Below, in pieces: positions 11,346 to 23,344 of a DNA stretch of 64,000 bases. The translations under genes were made by a program, and so were the position numbers. The notes beneath the pieces are model-generated. The model saw only the letters and a program-made list of their open reading frames with translations, was not told where the DNA came from and did not search any database. Origin of the DNA: Dipteris shenzhenensis (taxonomy: Eukaryota; Polypodiophyta; Polypodiopsida; Gleicheniales); NCBI GenBank assembly GCA_047967505.1, contig CM106540.1; one strand, written 5' to 3'. The stretch's first letter is position 1, and the number at the start of each line of letters is the position of its first letter.

Positions 11346-11960
11346 GGGTTTATGCCTTGCTCAACCCACTGGTTTTTAGGGGAAATTTTGAGATTGCAAC
11401 ACATATCCCAACACGAGATATTTTTGGGGTATTTGAGGGGCATCCTCAAGCCTAGTATAGGCTTTGGTAGTGATATTTGTTACTTGAATAGGGTGTTCAT
11501 AGTAGGTGAACTTTGTTGATCTTATTTGCCTTTTTTTTTTTGCTCAATTGGCATAGCAAAATCTGAGTGATGTCTTTTAGTTTCTTGCCTAAGAGGATAG
11601 TTTTTTGATTCGCAATTTGTCAGTTGCCAAGGGCGTCTGGGATTATGTTATGGGTGATGAGGCCTATCCCAGTCCCATAGCACCAGGTACTCTTCCACAA
11701 CAAGGGGGATGGTGGTGCAGGTCGTGGGCAACAAGGACAACAAACAACCCCAGTTGGGCAAGCACCTACATGTATTACTCCTAAACAAAGGAGGTGGGAT
11801 ACTCATAGGAGTGATTTTCTAAGAGGTTTGAAAGGAGAAAACTATCATTTTTTGCAAAACACCCCATTTTCCCTTCAAAAGTTGTTCTTTCTTATTATTT
11901 GTAAGTAGGTAGAGTAGGTAGAAAAGTAGTCCCCAAGCATTCCAAAAACTATACAGAATT
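11346..11960. other. No gene seen
   Basis: No recognisable homology. It may be degraded 5' sequence of the gypsy relic to the right, but nothing shows this. Confidence 0.4.
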
Positions 11961-13930
11961 TCTAGAATCTTGCAAATCTTTGAAATTTCCATCAGCAGTA
12001 GAGCTATTTACTTGGATGATTTATATTCAGAGACTAATCAAAACCTCATGTACCTAGGCAAGGTTTTGCCAACTATAGACAAATATTTATATCACTTAAC
12101 CCAACTCAAAGTGTCTTTTGTGTATGTATCAACGTATTGCTTGGACATGTGATTTCTAAAGATGGCATTCGTGCTAAGCCAGGTAAAATTCAAGCTATTG
12201 AAAAGATGTCGAAACCTGAGAATCTTACTCAACTTAGGTTGTTTTTGGGGTTCATCAGCTTTTATAGAAGATTCATTAAAGATTTTGCAAAAATTGATGG
12301 CCCTTGATATGAGTTAACCAAGAAGGATGCCAAGTTTCAGTAAACTAAGGAATTAGCCATTGCTTTCCATGATTTAAAGAAACAGGCTACTAAAATGCCT
12401 ATTCTGCGACATCTGAGGTGGGATATAATATATCACGTTCATATAGATGCATCAGGTTATGCCATTGGGATTATTGTAGGCTCAACTAGAAGGAAAACTA
12501 GATTAGTTGGTTTACCATGCAAGTAGACTTATGACTTTGGCTGAGTGTAATTACAATACTATCGAATGGGAAGCACTTGGCATGCTTTAGTGTGTATAAA
12601 TTTTGGCACTATCTTCAATCAAATTATCTTCTATGTCAATCATCAAGCTTTGTTACACTTGGTTAACAAGACAATGATTCAAGGTTGCTTGGTTTGATAT
12701 ATGCTTTTGTTGCAAGAGTTCAACTTTAGAATTTCCCACAAACTAGGGAAAAGCCATGCAGGAGTGGATTGTTTGTCTCGGTTACCTGCTTTGGAGGAAA
12801 CTCAAGGTATTTCAATTGAGTCACTACATGCAGAATTGTTTGTTGTTAGCTTGTAGATACTGAATATGATGAGTAAATGCAATACCTTGCTCAAGAAACC
12901 TCTCCTGAGCATATGACCAAGGATAGGCATAGACAATTATCTTCAAAATACTAGTGTTATACCTTAATTGGTGGTCATTTGTATTGACAAGGAGCTATGG
13001 CATATTATGTTGATGGGTTTTGCCACATGAAATAGTTCTCATTGAGGCTCACTCAGGACCTATTGGTCAAAATTTTGGACTTAATAGCCCAGGAAGTACT
13101 GTCCACTCAAGAAAACCCAATATACACAGAAGAGATACGTTTTGGCAGCCATAGACTATGTAACTAAGTGGGTTGAGGCCAAGGCAATAAGAGATAACTC
13201 AGCCTGTAGGATGGCCAAATTCCCATTTGAAAATTTCATATGCAGGTTTGGATTCCCAATTGAATTTGTTAATGAACAAAAACCCACTTCATGAATGAAG
13301 TATTTGAATCCGTGACCAAAGAATTCTTGGTACTATGCTGGGTTGCTACAATATATTGCCCACACTGCAATGGCAAGCCGAGTCTTCTAGTAAAATTATC
13401 AAGCTCATTATCACCAAGATAGGAAGTACTCATCGACACAATTGGGACACCAAGCTTCATGCAACCTTATGGGCCTATCACACTGCTTGAATGGCATTTG
13501 GGTTGGAAGTAGTAGTTCCTCTAGAGTTACTAGCACCAAGTATACAAGTTGCTACCAAGTATCATCTTGGTGAGCCCAAAACTGCTAAAATGATTACATT
13601 AGCTGGTAGAGTTGGATGAATTACGATTTCAAGTAGCCTAGCTACACTAGGTTATTCAGCGCTAATGAAAATCTTCGCATGACTGGCACATTGTGTCCAA
13701 GCATCTTAATAAAGGAATGTTGGTACTTGTCTACAATGCCAAGCTTGGTCCTTTGAAGCCTAATTTAAAAATTGGTTGGGATGGTCATACAAACTAATTG
13801 ATATGACACTGGGACAATACAACGAGTGGATCTTTACGGACAAGTGATTCCTGAACAAATCAATGGGGTCGAGTCAAGCCTTACCAAGTACGAGTGTGCC
13901 TATCTGCTCTTTGGCCCAAACTACCGATGT
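11961..13930 (+). pseudogene. Ty3/gypsy pol relic (RT, RNase H, integrase fragments)
   Basis: Fragments in the right order: RT active site IYLDDL (about 12010-12027); GHVISKDGIRAKPGKIQAIE; FLGFISFYRRFIKDFAKI; RNase H HVHIDASGYAIGIIVG (about 12437-12484) and HKLGKSHAGVDCLSRLPAL (about 12736-12795); integrase core YVTKWVEAKAIRDNS and FICRFGFPIEFVNE (about 13150-13275); and an integrase C-terminal stretch KGMLVLVYNAKLGPLKPNL (about 13705-13770). Frames change many times and stops are frequent. The integrase zinc finger and first catalytic Asp region have been lost between about 13030 and 13140. No LTRs were found. Confidence 0.85.
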
Positions 13931-16900
13931 TAAATGGACACACCAGCATAGTGGGATAATTAATGCCACATTACTCTAGCAAATCATGGAATCAACATGG
14001 GGTTCATGGAGTTCAAGAATGCCATTATTTGTCACTTAATGATGGTATGGGAATCTAAGCTACTCGTTGTAACATGCAAGCTAAAACACAGCAAGACCAT
14101 GCAACGCCTCTCACAGTTGGCATACTCCTTCTGCTAGTGTCTTGTCTTCTGCTCTCTGCTTCATCATCTTGCTTCTTGCTTCTTTTGCTTTCCCAATGCC
14201 ATGGCCTATGGCACCTCCTCAGAGTCCTCACAACACGAATCCTCATAGCCAAACCCCATTGTTGCCACTTTGGCCATTATTCATGCTTACTTTTTCTTCC
14301 ACTCCGTCTACTTTGTGATGATTATGCCCTCGTTTCCAACCATTACATCCCATAGATCCTACACAGAAGCCTCTTTGTTCGTGGTTGGGGTGAAATCATA
14401 TCTCACGGTTTGTCTCTCCACTAGGGGCACAAGTGTGGAGTGCTGAAGCTGCATAAAAGATTATGACAACATACATCGTCAATGAGCACTTTATCTTCTT
14501 TGATGGATGATGAATTGCTTTGAATTAGGAGCTTTACATGGAAATGTTCCTTCTACTAGTTGGCCCAACTACAATACTAGCTGGTCCCAACTATGGCACC
14601 AGCTTAGGATGTGGCAATTTTTGGTTCAATCGGGTACTTATTCTACGTTGCAAACAAGTTTGTAGATCCTTAGATCCAACCCTTCTTTCGTTTTCTATCG
14701 GAGATTATTGGGTTGAAAAAGGGTGCGGGTAATGTCCCTTGAAATTTTGTACAACTTGCTATTGTAGTCTACCGCACGAGCCTTTCTATGGACTAGCTCA
14801 CCGTCTTCACCAAGGCCTTCAACCAATACTTGAAGAAGATGGCCAAGGGCCAAGCCCACAACAAGTTGGAGCCATCTCTCTGCATGATCCTCTATAGGCT
14901 TGCCTCAGGATAGGTACCCTGGCCTGCACCAACAACCAGTATTATTGCTCACACCTCGATAACCCCAGTCTAGGTTATTCCTATTGGTAAGGCAGACTTC
15001 ATGTCATCCATGATTATTGCTGCCTCCACCCCTATTATCTCTTATTTGGTTTTTGCTACCATCACTGTTGAAGCATATCCTCTGTCAACATTTGTTGCCG
15101 CTACTCTCTTGCTTCTGCACCCATTTCTACTATTGAGTCCATCCCTACATTTGAGCCAGTTTCTACTTCTGAAGTAGTCTTCTCCAAGCCAATTACCTTT
15201 GCTACCACCTTTACATTTATTTCTACTACTATTGAGGCCTTCCCTTCTTTTCTCAACTTCAGTGTAGACATGAGTATCTATTCGGAGACGAGCGCACATG
15301 GTGCAATAAATGGAACTCACCTTGCCACTATTGTGATTTTTACTAAGTCAATTGTTGTTATTACAGAGGTTCCTCATATATCTCCCTCTTGTTTTACGGG
15401 TTTGACCGTGGTTCCTTGGCTCTAGACATGGAGTCCTTATCTACCTAGCCTCTTTAGTTGGGGGAGGCCTCAAATGGGCCAAAGGATCCATGCCATCTAG
15501 GTTGCCTTTCCTCCACCAGGTTCTTTAGAGCACCAAGGAGTCAATGAAATTTTGTTTGTTGAAGACTCCTCCCTATCTGCAAATCAATATATAGAAGTGT
15601 GCAACAGATGGGTACTAAAGTTACCAACACCATACACACCATGTCTCTTGCTACTAGGTGCCCCCATAGTTTGTTTAGATTATGCAACAAAGGTATTTCG
15701 CTAGCAACCAGGTGTAGCAGGCTAGTAAGACTCGTTGGCATACATACCATGTACCATGTCTCATGCTACTGGGTGCCCCCGTAATTTGTCTGGATTGTGT
15801 AACGGGCACATACTCCTTACCAAGTTCATCGAGCTGTAGGTGCACCTTCAAAATCATACGATCTACAGAACCCAAAGCATCTTCAAAGTTGCCTCATCCA
15901 TATTGGGTGCCAGAGGGGCATAGTCCACTAGGGCAGATGGTCGAAGCAAAGAAGGACCTATAGCATCTTGATTAGTGAGATAGGCATGGAGTGGATCAAG
16001 GAAACCTAGTACTGGGGTTGGCAACCACAAGTGCAAGGCATTGATACTGACAAGTACTTCATCGGGGTGGATCCACCATTCCTCCTTCCATTCTCCACTA
16101 CCTGGACCATCTTCGGATCCATGATGCCAAGGTGCATGAGCTTATATTTATACCACTTCTACTTTAATATGTTTCTTCTTGAAGACCTTCTCATCCGTCG
16201 GGACATGGATGAAGTTAAGTCAAGGTGACGTGTTAATGACTCATGGTTGACACAAGAACCTGACTAGGCAGTGGAAAACCAAACACCCTGATTGGCTTAG
16301 CAAGGTAGCCAAGTGCCAAGCGGTGGAGTTAGGACAAGCAGTGCAGGGACACTAAAGCGATCTAGTAGTAGTTTGTAGTTGAGTGATGTTCCGTGTTAGG
16401 AATTAGTAGGCCGGTTTGCTAGAACTGCCGGGTAGATGGAACCAGTCTATAAGTTGTTTGTAATTGAGAACGAATGGCTTTTGGCTTGTCGAGTCTTGTA
16501 TGAGAGACAAGTCCACGTGATTCTTGAGTCCTGTTGCAAGGTTGAGTGGTTTGCCTTGAGTCGAGGCATGATTCTGTGCAGCCCCTGGCCGTGTGTATTG
16601 ACTGAGTGCCTTGATAATACAAGTATTGCATTTCAATCCCATACTTCTTCCTATGCTTGCGTCATGTTTCTCTTCCACCGATTTTCATACGATTTTCTTC
16701 CACACAACACAGACCCTGTTAGTACATGATGTGATTCTACAACCAAGCATCTGTAGGGACATGATCCGGTCTCACTGAGGAGTGCAAGAGAGGGCATCTG
16801 CCATCGAAACACTATGCACGCACTGAGCACTGGGCACCTTGGGAGGCGAGGGAACCAGGAGCAGAACTAAGTGTCAACCCTTGGGGCCCTCCTTCACCTA

Positions 16901-16959
16901 TGGCATAAAATCTTTAGACAACCCACACGGAACTCTATTTCTTATTCCATGTAAAAGCA
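13931..16959. other. No gene seen; diverged duplication at about 15640-15810
   Basis: No protein family is recognised. A phrase of about 50 bp starting ATGTCT.TTGCTACT at about 15643 recurs at about 15758 (CATGCTACTGGGTGCCCCCG), about 115 bp apart. The Leu-rich signal-like ORF at 14074 lacks any other support. Confidence 0.5.
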
Positions 16960-17510
16960 GCACAAGCCTCCCTCATTTAATTCTATGAAGTTAATAAGAT
17001 CGCCATCTCGACACAACTCCTCCCACCATAGTGATTCTGAGCTGGACATTCCACCCTCTCATCTGATCTACCCTAACACATTGACCATCATGTTCCAATC
17101 CCCTCCCAATATCCAATATGGACCAAATAAGGCATCTTTCACTGACTTCCAGCACTCACTGCGCTCAAGTAGCCCATTTTGGGCACACATACACAAAACA
17201 TTGAAATCAAACCCATGAACAGTGACTCAGTGTGCCACAAATCTTCCCTCCCCATCTTTGACTAACTCCCTTACTCCAAAAGCACTGCTCGCTAGAACTC
17301 ATGAGCATCCTTTTCCCCCCCTTGGACAATTTTAAAAAATGGAATACCCTAGTGATGATAAAACTTGCCAAAGCAAATCTTCTCTGCACTTGAATACTTG
17401 CAACAATATATTATCTAGTTTAGCCTCCCTAATAACTTTTATACACTCCCTTTGCTTAGCCTTATCATAGCAACCCCTCACATTCCATGATAACAGATCC
17501 AAGTCAAAAC
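16960..17510 (-). pseudogene. LINE apurinic-type endonuclease relic
   Basis: Read from 17500 downward, the minus strand gives DLLSWNVRGCYDKAKQ, the N-terminal box of plant L1 endonucleases. Further on come FNVLCVCAQNGLLERSECWK and WILGGDWNMMVN (about 17083-17120), the GGDxN box. Frame changes and stops separate the pieces. In intact elements this nuclease nicks target DNA to prime reverse transcription. Sequence from 17510 to about 18190 on the same strand may be the ORF1-like leader (LQGRKANHLWPLWFK), but that is weak. Confidence 0.7.
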
Positions 17511-19234
17511 AATTGGAGTACTAAAGCCTCCTCCCCCACCCTCCCCAACTCCTACCTTATTCCACAATGATCTTATAGGCATATCAAAGGAAAGGGAACC
17601 CATTATCCTTACCCCATTGAAGCTTCTAGGTGCATCCTTAATGCACTTTGGTAGGTCTTTCCCTCCATTTGAATCATGACTAGACTACTTTGATTGAAAA
17701 TCTTCTTCATGAGCTCTTTTCCTATGATTCACATCGGGGATTTCCTCGTCCATTACCAATTTTTTGGGTTGCAACACCTACATCAAAATGGCTGCCGCCT
17801 CCTCCTTATTTCTACTATCATCTTGTGTAGAAGGGCCTTCCTGGTATTGAAGCCCTTGGATACTTCTCCCTCTAGAGTCCACATTCGTAGCTGAGTGCTC
17901 CTCCATGACCATGTGCTGCACCACCTACATCAAACCCATAGTCTCCTCCTCCTTACTCCTACCTTCATCTTCAACCTCAGTGACCTATTGGTATAGGGCC
18001 TTTGATCGTCCTCATCGACACTGGTAGTAGATTACTCCTAGTCTTGAACCATAGGGGCCAAAGATGATTTGCCTTTCTTCCTTGTAACTTTCCAACCATT
18101 TGCCTTAGGCATGGATGACCTCCATGAAAAAACATCCAAAAGCTAAGGATTTTCCACACCTCACTTCTCCATTTTCTACCCATGCATGTCCCTTTCTTCG
18201 ACCCAATTTGCTTTTTGATTGGTTTAAAAAGGTTCCTCCACTACCAATACATGCTCTGCATAGGCATGCTCCTTTCTAACTTTCTTTGACACATATGCAA
18301 CCTTTTCAATATGCAACTTTGGAACTTTTTGTCTTGGATACACATTGTTATGCCTTTAATATTGTTGCCATGGACACTTTGATGATAGTGTGCTTGAGAT
18401 GGTCTATCATTTGATCACTTCTGTGACCTTGCCTTGAAGTGGACCCATCCCTTAAACACGTCCTTCATATGAGCTGACTTCCAAAGAATTATTATGCTTG
18501 GGCAACAATACCTCAAAAATGAAATATCCAAAGGCCATATGATGAGTTTTTGAATTTTCACACACATAGATGGATCAAACTTTGATGTCGCACACATAGA
18601 TGTATCAATATTACACTGAGGTGCCCCCCGCAGTTTTTTAGTGTAGATTTACATCCATTTTTGAACAAAAAAGAGCGGACAAGGTTACCACGCATGTGGG
18701 AATGGTGGATGAGGGTTGAGTATTGTTGTAGAAGTGTCAAAATAGGGATGAAGTAATCCACAATCAATATGAAGAACAATTTAAAATCTAGCAATTTTGC
18801 ACATTTTAAGTGATAGGCTTATTATAAACATGGCTGTGAAAATAGAGGTAAATGAGAATTGATTAAAAGAAAAAGAAATAGCATTAATTTTTGCCTTGTG
18901 TCAAAGGCAAACACACAAGTTTATGATTGGAACCCACCCATATATAGGCTTGGGAGTGGGTGAAAATATCTAGTACTGTTGAACGAAAAGGATAAAGCAA
19001 GTTCTTTATAGCACATGAGCTTATTGAGAAAACAAAACTAGGTGGGACATCCATGGCCTTTATAATGGGTATTCAAAACCATGTTCTACATGTTTAACTT
19101 TGAATGAAAAATCATTTTTGCATGATTTTAATATTTTTTCTTTCTCATATTAGAACACACATGAGTAGTTTGGGGGGTATATGTGCATAAGGGGAGGGAA
19201 TAAGGTTTGGCTTACTGACCTATATGCCACCTCC
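17511..19234. other. No clear gene
   Basis: Possible remains of LINE ORF1 up to about 18190 on the minus strand; beyond that only short frames with no family signature. Confidence 0.4.
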
Positions 19235-19332
19235 ATCTTAGGACATCATGTGGTATACATAACCTTCTTATGATTGCATACATATCTTAGGGCATCATGT
19301 GGTATACATAACCTTCTTATGATTGCATACAT
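19235..19332. repeat. 49-bp tandem duplication abutting the lipoxygenase stop codon
   Basis: The unit beginning ATCTTAGG.CATCATG occurs at 19235-19283 and again at 19284-19332 with one base difference (A/G). It ends directly beside the TAA stop (19333-19335), so it forms the first part of the lipoxygenase 3' UTR. Confidence 0.9.
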
Positions 19333-22300
19333 TTAGGCAGAGATGCTATTGGGGACACCACGCTGAGTAAGACCTGGTTCTGAGGATGGGAGGAGGAGTG
19401 AGAAGGGGAAGAGTGCTGGGCCAACACGATGGGGGAGGGAAATGGGGTCAACAGTGGCAAGGTGGTTGCGGGCGAGGATGTGCTCCTCAACAGCTACCAT
19501 GTTGACACGGAAACGCTCAAATGCCTCTAAAACATGGAGGTTAGCCGACCAATAGGGATCAAGGTTGGCACCGCCCAGGTATTGCTCGTCACCAGTGTGT
19601 TGGGAGGTGCGCTCGAATGTGGTCATGATGGTGGCAGCCTCAGCAACAGAGGCGACACTACCCAAGAGGAAAGCTTCACCAGTAGCACGAGCGGCTGCGA
19701 ACTCGGGCGAGCCCTCTGGTGGAATCAAGCGACGCCCCTTAGCAGGGCTATTGGGCATGAATCCAGTGTGTGCATACTGACCGAAGTTGACCACCGCGTG
19801 CAGACCAGTTGCCACCCAGATGAGTGTTGTGGCCACCTCCACCAACTCGGCCACGGTCTCCATCTTAACCCACCAAGGGGCACCCTTGTGATCACCGTGC
19901 CCAACCTCCCTTACCTCTGTCCACCATGCCTGGAGCTCCTTGTCCTCCTTCACCTCCTTGTCCTCCTTGTAGTATATGGCTACATATTCCACCACCCACT
20001 TCTCTATAGCTTCCCAAAGCTCCAACCCATCCACAGCATACGGGTAGTCTTCTATAGCCAGCTTAAGCCCATGCCTCCCTTGTTCATCCTTCTCTGCCAT
20101 GCCCCTGCAAAACCAACCAACCAACTGCAATCAGTTTAAAACAGTGGCTACTTGAATTCTTAATACCCAATGAGGTGCGTGATACACACAGCCTGATTGG
20201 TAGACATGCAAGTTTTGCTTTAACTTTAATGTTGAACATCTTCTGCAAGCAGTTAGTGTAAAAATGCAACGTTTTGAACACTATCCAAGACACACGCAGC
20301 CTTCCAAAAAGCTACACTTTCATAAAAAGAAGTTCATTCAGCTTACTACAGTATAATACACAAGTGGCCCTTTATGAGACACCTTTTGATAAGGTCCTTG
20401 GGCAGAGCTTGCTCATCAAACTGCCAGCGCTTATACTCGAGTGATGACACCTCGTTGGAGTGCTTCCCTGTTGTGAAACCCCTCTCTATGGGACCGTTGC
20501 TGTTGAGAAATGACTCCCTGGCAGCGCTGTTGGCACTCATGGTATCCTTGAAGTGAGGAAACAACAAGACACACAATGGATGTAGAACACTGAGTTGTCT
20601 GTGGGTAGCAATGATGAAGGGCTCCATAGAGGCATGCGTCCTTAACCTGCAACATTCAAAACAAACATGACATCAGATGGAATTCGAGAAGAGGAAGGAA
20701 ACCCAAACAAGAGTGGCATTTGAATTGGCTGAATTTAAGGCAACTACCAATGGCTACACAGGTGTTGATACGCAGTATCGTTAATGGCTACATGGGTTTT
20801 GGCCAACTGCCAGATCCAATCTATAGAGCCTGAGTCTGGGGGAGTAAAAATCCTGCTCTCACATTCCTGGCCTAATTCCTTGTTAGGAGGAAGAGTCAAT
20901 TCTATGGCAACAGGCAGAAGAACCCCAGGTTTGGTGAGGAAAAACAATGTTCGCGATGCATAAGCTTTTCCGTCGAGTGCATTGATTTTGTCCAGATAAG
21001 GCATCATAAAATCATGGTAATCCAAGATGAACAGCCTCTTCTGATGGATTGCCTGCACATCACACAACGCCTTAGACACTCACAACATCATCTTAGAAAA
21101 TGGAGATTCAGAAATCCAATTCAACCAACGACCTACCTCTTTCACCGTCAGGCCTTCCAGCCTGCCTTCAATATGCTCCGCTGTGATGCACGACTTCATA
21201 ATTCCGTAGATTTGGGGATCCAACTTGCTCTCAGGTGGAAAAACCTACCCCCGACCACATGATTTATGAGATCTGTAATTTGTGTGAGAAAAAGATTATC
21301 CCTACAGAAAGAAGAGGTCGATATAGACACCTTGAGCCTCTCGATCACCAGAGGATTCATCCCAGCAAGCCTCTGCCGTGCAAATTCTTGGTCGGACATC
21401 CATGCTTCTTTACTGACTACCGACATGGAAAACCGAAATTTATCAGTCACTATAAACCTTTGGCACTGAAGATTCAAAGAGAACATGACTCGTGATCATG
21501 ATGCCGAATTCTCCAATCAAGTTCAGCGTGCAGGGTCAAGAAATCTTGGAACGGTAAGTCAAATGCAGGGTCAAGAAATCTTGGAACGGTGAAGTCAAGT
21601 GCAGGGTCAAGAAATCTTGGAACGGTGAAAAATCACGAGCTAGCATGAGAATTAAGGGGACAGGAAAATCCAGGATGGATAGATTACCTTGGATGATCGC
21701 TGGGATTGGGTATCTGGTAATGGTTCCATCTTTTGGAGGCTCATTAGCAGGGATTTTCTGGGCTTTTTCATCGTAAAGGTTGTATATGTCATTGAATCGA
21801 ATGAACTGCCTGCCCTTCTGTATCAGGTCTTGAAGGTCAGGGATAGCCTCGTGACCATAGGCTCTGATAGCAGCAGCGGCGAGCTGCCTCAGCTTCGTAG
21901 CACTGAAGTGGTCATCTCGGGGCACATATGTTGAGCTTGAAGGCTCTTCTGATGCCGGATCTACGCAACATTTTACTCGGAAATTAGTACACGGCGAGTA
22001 TGTTGACTAAATCACAACCTCGTTTGCATATTCACAGGTTTCCCTCACCGAATTTTGTGTGTTTTCCCCCCGACCTGCATCTCCTTGGGTATGGCAGATC
22101 CTTCGAACCGCCCAGTACAGGCCGCGCTTCCGACACGTCTTTATCTGGATTTCCCAGATTGTTGTAAAAATCGTAGTCGTATATCCTTTCGCCGGTCTTC
22201 CTCTGACCCGTTCCGTCTCCCCTCAAGTAGACGAGCTCTTCTTGTCGCAGTTTCACCATTGCGGCAGGAGTATCTTTTGGAAGATATACCTGCACAATGT

Positions 22301-23126
22301 TTCAATCGAATTTACTTGATCAAGACCCCGAGTGAGGGGACTGTTGCGCAATTTCAGAAATTTTAAACCCTGAGAACTCGAGAAGATAGGCGGACGTTTC
22401 CGGAGTTTGTTTCAGCGTGGCAAACCTGATTGGGGAAGAAGATTCTTGGGCCAGGATAGATCGATGCTTCATGGATCCACGAGTTACAGGAGAAATGCAT
22501 TTCGGTGGCGTCGGGCAGCTCTAGAGTGATCGACTTGAGGAAAAACTCGGTAGGATGGTGGCTCTCGATGAGGACAGCAGCTGGTATACCAAAATTCGCA
22601 GGAACAGAGAACTTGATCGGAAGGAAAGAGTCTTCCCCTAAGGCAGCATCTTTCAGATCAGAAGGATTCAGCTGCAACTCGGACTTCGGAGTGCGTTTTC
22701 CATCTCCCGGCGTTTCTGTTAAAATTCAAACATGGTTTCGTTCAAACAGAGCTTGTGCAACAACAAATTTACGCACGAATGCATCTATTTCACGACCTAC
22801 AAGCTGCTGCATTTCACCACATCAGGCCACTCGCCTGGATCAATGTCGCGACTGACGAGCTGGAGGAGGACCTTTTTGCCCAACAGCAGCTGGCTAACGC
22901 CATGAACGGCAGCCTGCAACAGGTTCTCCTTCCCCATGATCAAGCTTCCGGTCAAGGTATCCATGGCGATGACGGGGGAAGCACCGCGTCGAAGCAAGGA
23001 TTTACGAAGCGTGGAGGGATTGGATGCAGGCAAATATTGGTGATCAAGACTACGTAAGGCGGAAGAGTGTCGGGGGGGCGAAAAGCTACAACAACACGAT
23101 ATGAACGGGACGACAGATGATTCCAT
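19333..23126 (-). CDS. LOX: Lipoxygenase, probably plastidial 13S type, 9 exons
   Basis: Oxygenates polyunsaturated fatty acids (oxylipin pathway). Exons: 23126-22835, 22715-22426, 22289-22049, 21960-21688, 21449-21331, 21244-21137, 21052-20748, 20646-20383, 20104-19333; joined they give 888 codons in frame, a normal plant size. Introns are GT-AG except intron 1 (GC-AG). The N-terminus (MESSVVPF, Ser/Arg-rich, about 55 residues) resembles a plastid transit peptide. A PLAT domain follows ([17 protein letters not shown], about 80-200), then the catalytic domain with [27 protein letters not shown] and [11 protein letters not shown]. Iron ligands: His542, His547 (SHWLRTH), His733 and Asn737 (LHAVVN). 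The C-terminus is GVPNSISA, whereas the family almost always ends in Ile. Ala585 (NSAAR) suggests S stereochemistry, and Phe600 in ERGF fits 13-LOX. An upstream in-frame ATG at 23231 would add 35 residues. The gene looks intact. Confidence 0.95.
21530..21630. repeat. Intronic minisatellite, three 35-36 bp units
   Basis: GCAGGGTCAAGAAATCTTGG starts at 21530, 21565 and 21601. The array lies in lipoxygenase intron 4 (21450-21687) and accounts for much of its length. Confidence 0.92.
22716..22834 (-). other. GC-AG intron 1 of the lipoxygenase
   Basis: Exon 1 ends ATTGATCCAG and the intron starts GCGAGT; the acceptor is TTTTAACAG. This gives RDIDP-ETPGDGK, matching the PLAT-domain DP.TG.GK pattern. 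All GT donors available before the in-frame TAG downstream leave the wrong phase, so GC is the only donor that keeps the frame. Confidence 0.75.
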
Positions 23127-23333
23127 GAGGTTGGTTGGAAAAATCTGTTGGGAATCCGTCAATGTAATACGCGCCGCCGATGATCTACCGATCCAAACGA
23201 AACGTGAATTCAAAACCGGCACGCAAAACATGCACGTAAAACATGTCACTTTAATCAACCAAACAAATCTACGTCAATGGTCATTGTCGGTGACTCGCTT
23301 GCCAAGCTATTAGATTTTGCTCTAGTTTTCTAC

Positions 23334-23343
23334 ATTTATATAG
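23334..23343 (-). promoter_or_regulatory. TATA box of the lipoxygenase
   Basis: The minus strand reads GCTATATAAATG across 23344-23333. It lies about 210 bp before the preferred start codon at 23126, which leaves a leader of about 180 nt if transcription starts some 30 bp downstream. Confidence 0.55.
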
Positions 23344-23344
23344 C

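Noticed and set aside
11961-13930. Endogenous pararetrovirus (caulimovirus-type) instead of gypsy
   Set aside because: Integrase core pieces and IN C-terminal sequence are present, and no movement- or coat-protein-type sequence is seen; gypsy fits better.
14074-14355. ORF with a hydrophobic, signal-like Leu/Ser/Cys stretch
   Set aside because: No family match, antisense ORF of similar quality, and surrounding sequence is non-coding.
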